Assembly: GCA_045223915.1 (NCBI GenBank)
Contig: JBGUZU010000010.1
Location: 1 to 27,505, forward strand
Origin: Ruminimicrobiellum sp045223915
Lineage (GTDB): Bacteria > Elusimicrobiota > Endomicrobiia > Endomicrobiales > Endomicrobiaceae
Direction of reading: 5' to 3'
DNA length: 27,505 bases
Part shown: piece after piece, positions 23,801 through 27,505 of the stretch
How the letters are laid out: each line of letters begins with the position of its first letter
How positions within the stretch are numbered: position 1 is the first letter of the stretch
Notes under the pieces: model-generated
Seen by the model: only the letters and a program-made list of their open reading frames with translations
Told to the model about the DNA's origin: nothing
The model's database searches: none
Position numbers and translations under genes: made by a program

Positions 23801-24755
23801 GTTTTTGTATCAACTTAAAGTTTTCTACGTTAAATTCTCTTTTTAAGTTAGGTAATTCACTAAAAGGTGTAAGTTTTATTCTGCCTTTTTCAACACCTAC
23901 CAAAAAGTTTGTTTTATTTTCTTTTAATACTCTTATGGCTTCCGAACCGAGAACGGATGCTAAAATTCTTTCTCTTGCTGTCGGTGTTCCGCCCCTTTGA
24001 ATATATCCCAAATTGCTTACTCTTACATCAAGTCCGGTTTTGTCTGCTATTTCTTTTCCGAACTCAAAAGAGTTTCCGCAACCTTCGGCATAAGCTACTA
24101 TTAAAGATTTTTTACCGGAAATACTTGCTTGTCTGAATCTGTCGCACAATTGTTCCATATCCGGTTTAACTTCAGGAACAACTATAACTTCCGCACCTGA
24201 AGCAAGACCTACAGCCAAAGTTAAAAAGCCGTGATGTCTGCCCATAATTTCCACAACAAATATTCTGTCGTGACTTTGTGCGGTATCTCTTATTTTATCT
24301 ATTGCATCAACGGCGGTATTAAGTGCCGTATCGTAACCGATAGTTTCTTCCGTTCCTACAACATCGTTATCTATAGTTGCGGGAAGATTTACAACTTTTA
24401 CACCTTCTTTACTTAATGCTTCACCTGCTGCAAGTGAACCGTCTCCACCGATAATTACAAGACTGTCTATATTTAAATCGCTTAAAATTTTAATTGCTTT
24501 TTTTCTGCCGACTTCCGTTTTAAGTTCGGGACATCTTCCCGTTCTTAAAATTGTTCCGCCTTGATTTATTATTCCGCTCACACTTCTTGCGGTCATATTT
24601 ATATAGTCGCCATCCAAAAGGCCACCGAAAGCTCTTTTAAAACCTACCATTTCAAAACCGCAATATATACCGGTTCTTACAACGGCTCTGACTGCAGCAT
24701 TCATTCCGGGAGCATCACCGCCGGCCGTAATTATACCAACTCTTCTGTTAGCCAT
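23790..24755 (-). CDS. pfkA: ATP-dependent 6-phosphofructokinase
   Basis: Phosphorylates fructose 6-phosphate in glycolysis. The 321 residues contain TAGGDAPGMNA (10-20), GGDGS (103-107), the catalytic TIDND (127-131) and MGRHHG (171-176). GGDGS and a small residue before TIDND (PATIDND, not PKTIDND) indicate an ATP-dependent, not pyrophosphate-dependent, enzyme. Length is typical of the bacterial homotetrameric form. The start is supported by the SD GGAGG (24763-24767). Upstream is an AT-rich palindromic segment that probably holds the promoter. tyrS follows on the same strand. Confidence 0.97.
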   Translation of the reverse strand: MANRRVGIITAGGDAPGMNAAVRAVVRTGIYCGFEMVGFKRAFGGLLDGDYINMTARSVSGIINQGGTILRTGRCPELKTEVGRKKAIKILSDLNIDSLVIIGGDGSLAAGEALSKEGVKVVNLPATIDNDVVGTEETIGYDTALNTAVDAIDKIRDTAQSHDRIFVVEIMGRHHGFLTLAVGLASGAEVIVVPEVKPDMEQLCDRFRQASISGKKSLIVAYAEGCGNSFEFGKEIADKTGLDVRVSNLGYIQRGGTPTARERILASVLGSEAIRVLKENKTNFLVGVEKGRIKLTPFSELPNLKREFNVENFKLIQKLSI

Positions 24756-24770
24756 AACAAAACCTCCGCT

Positions 24771-24788
24771 ACATTATATATATAATGT
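24771..24788. promoter_or_regulatory. Perfect palindrome in the pfkA promoter region
   Basis: ACATTATATATATAATGT is self-complementary over all 18 bases, and ATATAATGT follows again at 24788-24796. It lies just before the pfkA SD. It may be a promoter/operator or only an AT-rich hairpin; no clear -35/-10 pair with proper spacing could be fixed. Confidence 0.4.
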
Positions 24789-24857
24789 ATATAATGTTGC
24801 TTATTTTACAAAATTAACTCAAAAATTGCCATAGGCAATAAGCAACTTTAATAATAA

Positions 24858-25010
24858 GCGAAACGGATTCATCTTTTAAATTATAACTTTGTATTTGGCT
24901 CAATCGAGTACCAACCGCTATCGCTTTCATTTATGTACACCGCGGTCGGCAAATGCTTCATTCTAAGTAAAAACTTGAAAACTCTTTGAAAGCTAACAAC
25001 GGCAACAAGG
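24858..25010 (-). repeat. Copy R3 of the dispersed repeat of about 150 bp
   Basis: Inverted relative to R2. On the minus strand it contains GAAAGCGATAGCGG, TTGGTACTCGATTGAG, and TTTAAAAGATG followed by AATCCGTTTCGC. Its translation gives INESDSGWYSIEPNTKL and then a stop, matching the frame of R2 (KESDSDWYSIEANTKL). Protein-level likeness is as good as nucleotide likeness, which suggests both come from one coding ancestor. Confidence 0.75.
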
Positions 25011-25027
25011 TATTTTATTCTTTTTAG

Positions 25028-25048
25028 ATTCCGGATCAGGTCCGGAAT
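25028..25048. repeat. Short GC-richer palindrome (VIPDLIRNL-type)
   Basis: ATTCCGGA (25028-25035) and TCCGGAAT (25041-25048) form a perfect 8-bp stem with loop TCAGG. The flanks read as the 'VIPDLIRNL' peptide that is seen, wrongly called as protein, in many bacterial genomes carrying this kind of dispersed palindrome. Confidence 0.65.
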
Positions 25049-25105
25049 GACAAAGTTTAAAGGCATATTTTAAAGTTGTTGTTTAAACTTATAACCCTAT
25101 AAACT

Positions 25106-25127
25106 AAAATTTGCCAAAGCAAATTTT
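25106..25127. terminator. Hairpin upstream of the fusA promoter
   Basis: AAAATTTGC pairs with GCAAATTTT across CAAA, with extra T on the right side. It sits 15 bases before the fusA -35 box and may insulate the promoter from upstream transcription. Confidence 0.4.
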
Positions 25128-25142
25128 TATGTTGTTTTACTA

Positions 25143-25171
25143 TTGACTTTAAAATAATTTTTAGATATAAT
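25143..25171 (+). promoter_or_regulatory. Strong sigma-70-type promoter of fusA-tuf
   Basis: TTGACT (25143-25148), a 17-base spacer, and a perfect TATAAT (25166-25171). Transcription should start near 25178, leaving a leader of about 140 nt before fusA. Confidence 0.88.
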
Positions 25172-25224
25172 GCAATAACTTACATAAGTTTTTTTTGTAA
25201 GAAACTATATGTTTTATCGTGCAT

Positions 25225-25249
25225 GTATAACGAAAAAATATCGTTATGC
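25225..25249 (+). promoter_or_regulatory. Hairpin in the fusA leader
   Basis: ATAACGA (25227-25233) pairs with TCGTTAT (25241-25247) over a seven-base loop, extended by two more pairs (G25-C49 and T26-G48 of this block). It lies in the untranslated leader and could affect translation or RNA stability. No known leader class is recognised. Confidence 0.4.
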
Positions 25250-25319
25250 TTTGCGTATTTTTGTTATTTAAAAAACAAGAAAATATTTATGTAAAATAAA
25301 AAAATATTAGGGAAAGAAA

Positions 25320-27395
25320 ATGGCTAGAGAGTTTTCATTAGAAAAAGTTAGAAACTTTGGTATTGCCGCTCACATTGATGCCGGTAAAACCACAACAACA
25401 GAGAGAATCCTTTATTATACCGGAAGAACTCACAAAATCGGTGAAGTTCATGAAGGTGCTGCAACAATGGACTGGATGGAACAAGAAAGAGAAAGAGGTA
25501 TTACTATTTGTTCAGCTGCAACATATTGCAAATGGCAAGATATGCAGTTCAACATTATAGATACCCCGGGACACGTTGACTTTACTGCAGAAGTAGAAAG
25601 ATCTTTAAGAGTTCTTGACGGTGCAGTTATTGTTTTCGATTCAGGTAACGGAGTTGAACCACAATCCGAAACCGTTTGGAGACAAGCAGATAAATATCAT
25701 GTACCAAGAATCGTTTTTTCAAACAAAATGGATAAAATCGGTGCAGATTATTTCATGGTTATAGATCAAATAAGAGATAAACTGGGCGCAACACCTCTTA
25801 CAATGCAAATTCCTATAGGTTCAGAAGCTGATTTCCAAGGTGTTGTTGATTTGGTTCAGATGAAAGCTTATATATGGCACGGAGAAGAGTTAGGTGCAAA
25901 ATTCGATGTAACAGAAATTCCTGCAGATTTAGTTGACAAAGCAAAAGAATTAAGAGAAAAAATGATAGAACTTATAGCAGATTACAGCGACGATGTTATG
26001 AATTGCTATATGGAAGGAAAAGAACCTACAATCCCTCAAATTAAACAAGCAATAAGAAATGCAACACTTCAAATAAAATTAATCCCGGTTTTCTGCGGGA
26101 CATCATTCAAAAATAAAGGTGTACAACCAATGTTGGATGCAGTTTGTGATTATTTGCCGTCACCTTTGGACAGAAAAGATATGCACTGCATAGATGCAAA
26201 TACAAATGAAGAAACTTCAAGACCGGCTGACGATAATGCTCCTTTCGCAGCTTTGGCCTTTAAGATACAAGCAGACCCTTTTATAGGAAAGCTCACCTAT
26301 ATTAGAGTTTACTCTGGAACTTTGCAAAGCGGTTCTTATGTATTCAATCCTGGCAAAAACAGCAAGGAAAGAATTTCTCGTATCGTAAGAATGCATTCAA
26401 ACAACAGAGAAGAAATTAAAGAAGTTAGAGCAGGTGATATTGCAGCAGTAGTTGGTTTGAAAAATACCGGAACAGGTGATACACTTTGTGATGAAGCAAA
26501 ACCTGTTATCTTGGAATCTATGGAATTCCCGGAACCGGTTATCTCGGTTGCAATTGAACCAAAATCAAAAGCCGATGAAGAAAAGTTGGCTAATGCTTTA
26601 TCAAGACTTGCAGAAGAAGATCCTACATTCACGGTAAGAAGTGATGAGGAAACAAACCAAACCATTATTTCAGGTATGGGTGAACTTCATTTGGATGTTT
26701 TGGTAGACAGAATGAGAAGAGAGTTCAATGTTCAAGCAAATGTAGGTAAACCTCAGGTTGCTTACAGAGAAACAGTTAGAAAGACATCTGAAGCTGAATC
26801 TAAGTACATCAGACAGACTGGTGGTAGAGGTCAATACGGACATGTTATTATAACATTGGAACCGTTACCTCCTGCCAAAGGTTTTGAGTTTGTTAACAAA
26901 ATTGTTGGTGGTGTTATTCCGAGAGAATACATACCTGCAGTTGAAAAAGGTATCAGAGAAGCTTTAACATCCGGTGTTTTGGCAGGTTATCCTGTTGTAG
27001 ATGTCAGAGTAACTTTGACAGATGGATCTTTCCACGAAGTGGACTCTTCGGAAATGGCATTTAAGATTGCCGGTTCTATGGCATTTAAAGATGCTTGCAA
27101 AAAAGCAAACCCTGTTATTCTTGAACCTATAATGAAAACAGAAGTTATGGTTCCGGAAGATTACATGGGTGATGTTATCGGTGATTTGAACTCAAGAAGA
27201 GGAAAAATCATCAGCATGGAACCTGTAAACAAAATCGAACATATTAAAGCAAATGTTCCTTTATCTGAAATGTTCGGTTATTCAACAACATTGAGATCGT
27301 TAACACAAGGTAGAGGAAATTACAGCATAGAACCTTCACACTATGAAGAAGTTCCAAAACAAATTGCAGATAAGATTTTAGAGAAAAAGGCATAA
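25320..27395 (+). CDS. fusA: Translation elongation factor G
   Basis: GTPase that drives ribosome translocation. The 691 residues start with the G domain: AHIDAGKT (17-24), RERGITI (57-63), DTPGH (81-85) and NKMDKIG (135-141). Domains II-V follow, including the domain IV stretch with RQTGGRGQYGHV and the domain V end with RGNYSIEPSHYEEVP. Length is that of standard EF-G1. SD AGGGA lies before the ATG. It is followed after 24 bases by tuf, but rpsL and rpsG, which usually precede fusA in the str operon, are not upstream; a promoter sits there instead. Confidence 0.99.
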   Translation: MAREFSLEKVRNFGIAAHIDAGKTTTTERILYYTGRTHKIGEVHEGAATMDWMEQERERGITICSAATYCKWQDMQFNIIDTPGHVDFTAEVERSLRVLDGAVIVFDSGNGVEPQSETVWRQADKYHVPRIVFSNKMDKIGADYFMVIDQIRDKLGATPLTMQIPIGSEADFQGVVDLVQMKAYIWHGEELGAKFDVTEIPADLVDKAKELREKMIELIADYSDDVMNCYMEGKEPTIPQIKQAIRNATLQIKLIPVFCGTSFKNKGVQPMLDAVCDYLPSPLDRKDMHCIDANTNEETSRPADDNAPFAALAFKIQADPFIGKLTYIRVYSGTLQSGSYVFNPGKNSKERISRIVRMHSNNREEIKEVRAGDIAAVVGLKNTGTGDTLCDEAKPVILESMEFPEPVISVAIEPKSKADEEKLANALSRLAEEDPTFTVRSDEETNQTIISGMGELHLDVLVDRMRREFNVQANVGKPQVAYRETVRKTSEAESKYIRQTGGRGQYGHVIITLEPLPPAKGFEFVNKIVGGVIPREYIPAVEKGIREALTSGVLAGYPVVDVRVTLTDGSFHEVDSSEMAFKIAGSMAFKDACKKANPVILEPIMKTEVMVPEDYMGDVIGDLNSRRGKIISMEPVNKIEHIKANVPLSEMFGYSTTLRSLTQGRGNYSIEPSHYEEVPKQIADKILEKKA

Positions 27396-27419
27396 TAAAA
27401 TAAAACAGGAGAAAGAACA

Positions 27420-27505
27420 ATGGCAAAAGAAAAATTTGACAGATCAAAGCCACATGTAAACGTAGGAACAATAGGACACGTTGACCACGGTAAAACAACC
27501 TTAAC
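27420..27505 (+). CDS. tuf: Translation elongation factor Tu (5' end only)
   Basis: Only the first 28 codons lie in the window. They read MAKEKFDRSKPHVNVGTIGH and then VDHGKTTL, the P-loop (GHVDHGKT) of EF-Tu. The SD AGGAG (27407-27411) fits this ATG. Coming 24 bases after fusA, it is in the same operon. The rest runs off the window edge. Confidence 0.97.
   Translation, partial: MAKEKFDRSKPHVNVGTIGHVDHGKTTL

Larger units (their letters stand above)
24756..25319. other. Intergenic region between pfkA and fusA (divergent promoters, repeats, leader)
   Basis: No protein gene is supported here. A minus-strand frame over 24881-25066 is only the translation of a repeat copy plus a palindrome. From left to right it holds a perfect 18-base palindrome (24771-24788), an inverted repeat GTTGCTTATT (24796-24805) with AATAAGCAAC (24837-24846), a small hairpin ATTGCC-ATA-GGCAAT (24825-24839), repeat copy R3, a GC-richer short palindrome (25028-25048), a hairpin at 25106-25127, the fusA promoter, and the fusA leader. 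Confidence 0.85.

Noticed and set aside
24881..25066. A 61-codon minus-strand frame starting MPLNFVIPDLIRN
   Set aside because: It is made of a known type of palindrome plus repeat copy R3; no Shine-Dalgarno and the frame is broken in the other copies.

Overview
This is an AT-rich bacterial chromosome segment with dense, largely co-directional genes. Lipobox-bearing lipoproteins, an LpoB-like murein-synthase activator and several Sec signal peptides point to a Gram-negative-type envelope. The very large signal-peptide protein with an EreA/ChaN/TIKI-like head, and the general gene style, remind me of Elusimicrobiota/Omnitrophota genomes. That placement is an inference, not shown here.

Layout. 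(1) 1-103: the end of a + strand gene, closed by a strong two-way terminator. (2) 166-7586, minus strand: a tight operon-like series reading metH (without activation domain), a small membrane protein, two M16-type peptidase subunits (one catalytic, one degenerate), a RecB-like Fe-S nuclease, and recA with its own consensus promoter. (3) 7715-15922, minus: one gene for a 2735-residue exported protein with an N-terminal EreA/ChaN/TIKI-like domain, three diverged copies of a domain carrying HEXXH zinc-peptidase motifs, and an unassigned C-terminal part. (4) 16005-20101, minus: an lpoB-like lipoprotein gene, two tandem paralogous TPR lipoprotein genes (COG3014-like), and a stand-alone MetH activation-domain gene. 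(5) 20102-22369: a 635-base intergenic region, then a + strand two-gene restriction-modification system (adenine methyltransferase with N-terminal HTH; PD-(D/E)XK endonuclease). (6) 22577-24755, minus: pfkA and tyrS. (7) 25320-27505, plus: fusA and the start of tuf behind a strong promoter and a leader of about 140 nt.

Most unusual is the 20.25-20.69 kb region upstream of the restriction-modification genes. It holds two tandem copies of a folded-RNA-like element. Each has an outer stem enclosing two hairpins, a third hairpin, and a terminator-like hairpin with a U-run. The 5' arm of the terminator can alternatively pair with a segment just after the outer stem, and the terminator loop can pair with a strand inside the outer stem. 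Sequence differs between copies, but the pairings are largely kept. I read this as a tandem attenuator or riboswitch-like leader, or a pair of small structured RNAs, of a class I do not recognise. A second notable item is the giant protein with triplicated HEXXH domains. A third is a dispersed repeat of about 150 bp (three copies, one shortened) with remnant coding-like character at gene borders.

Methionine synthase is split: the catalytic chain and its reactivation partner are encoded on the two sides of the giant gene.
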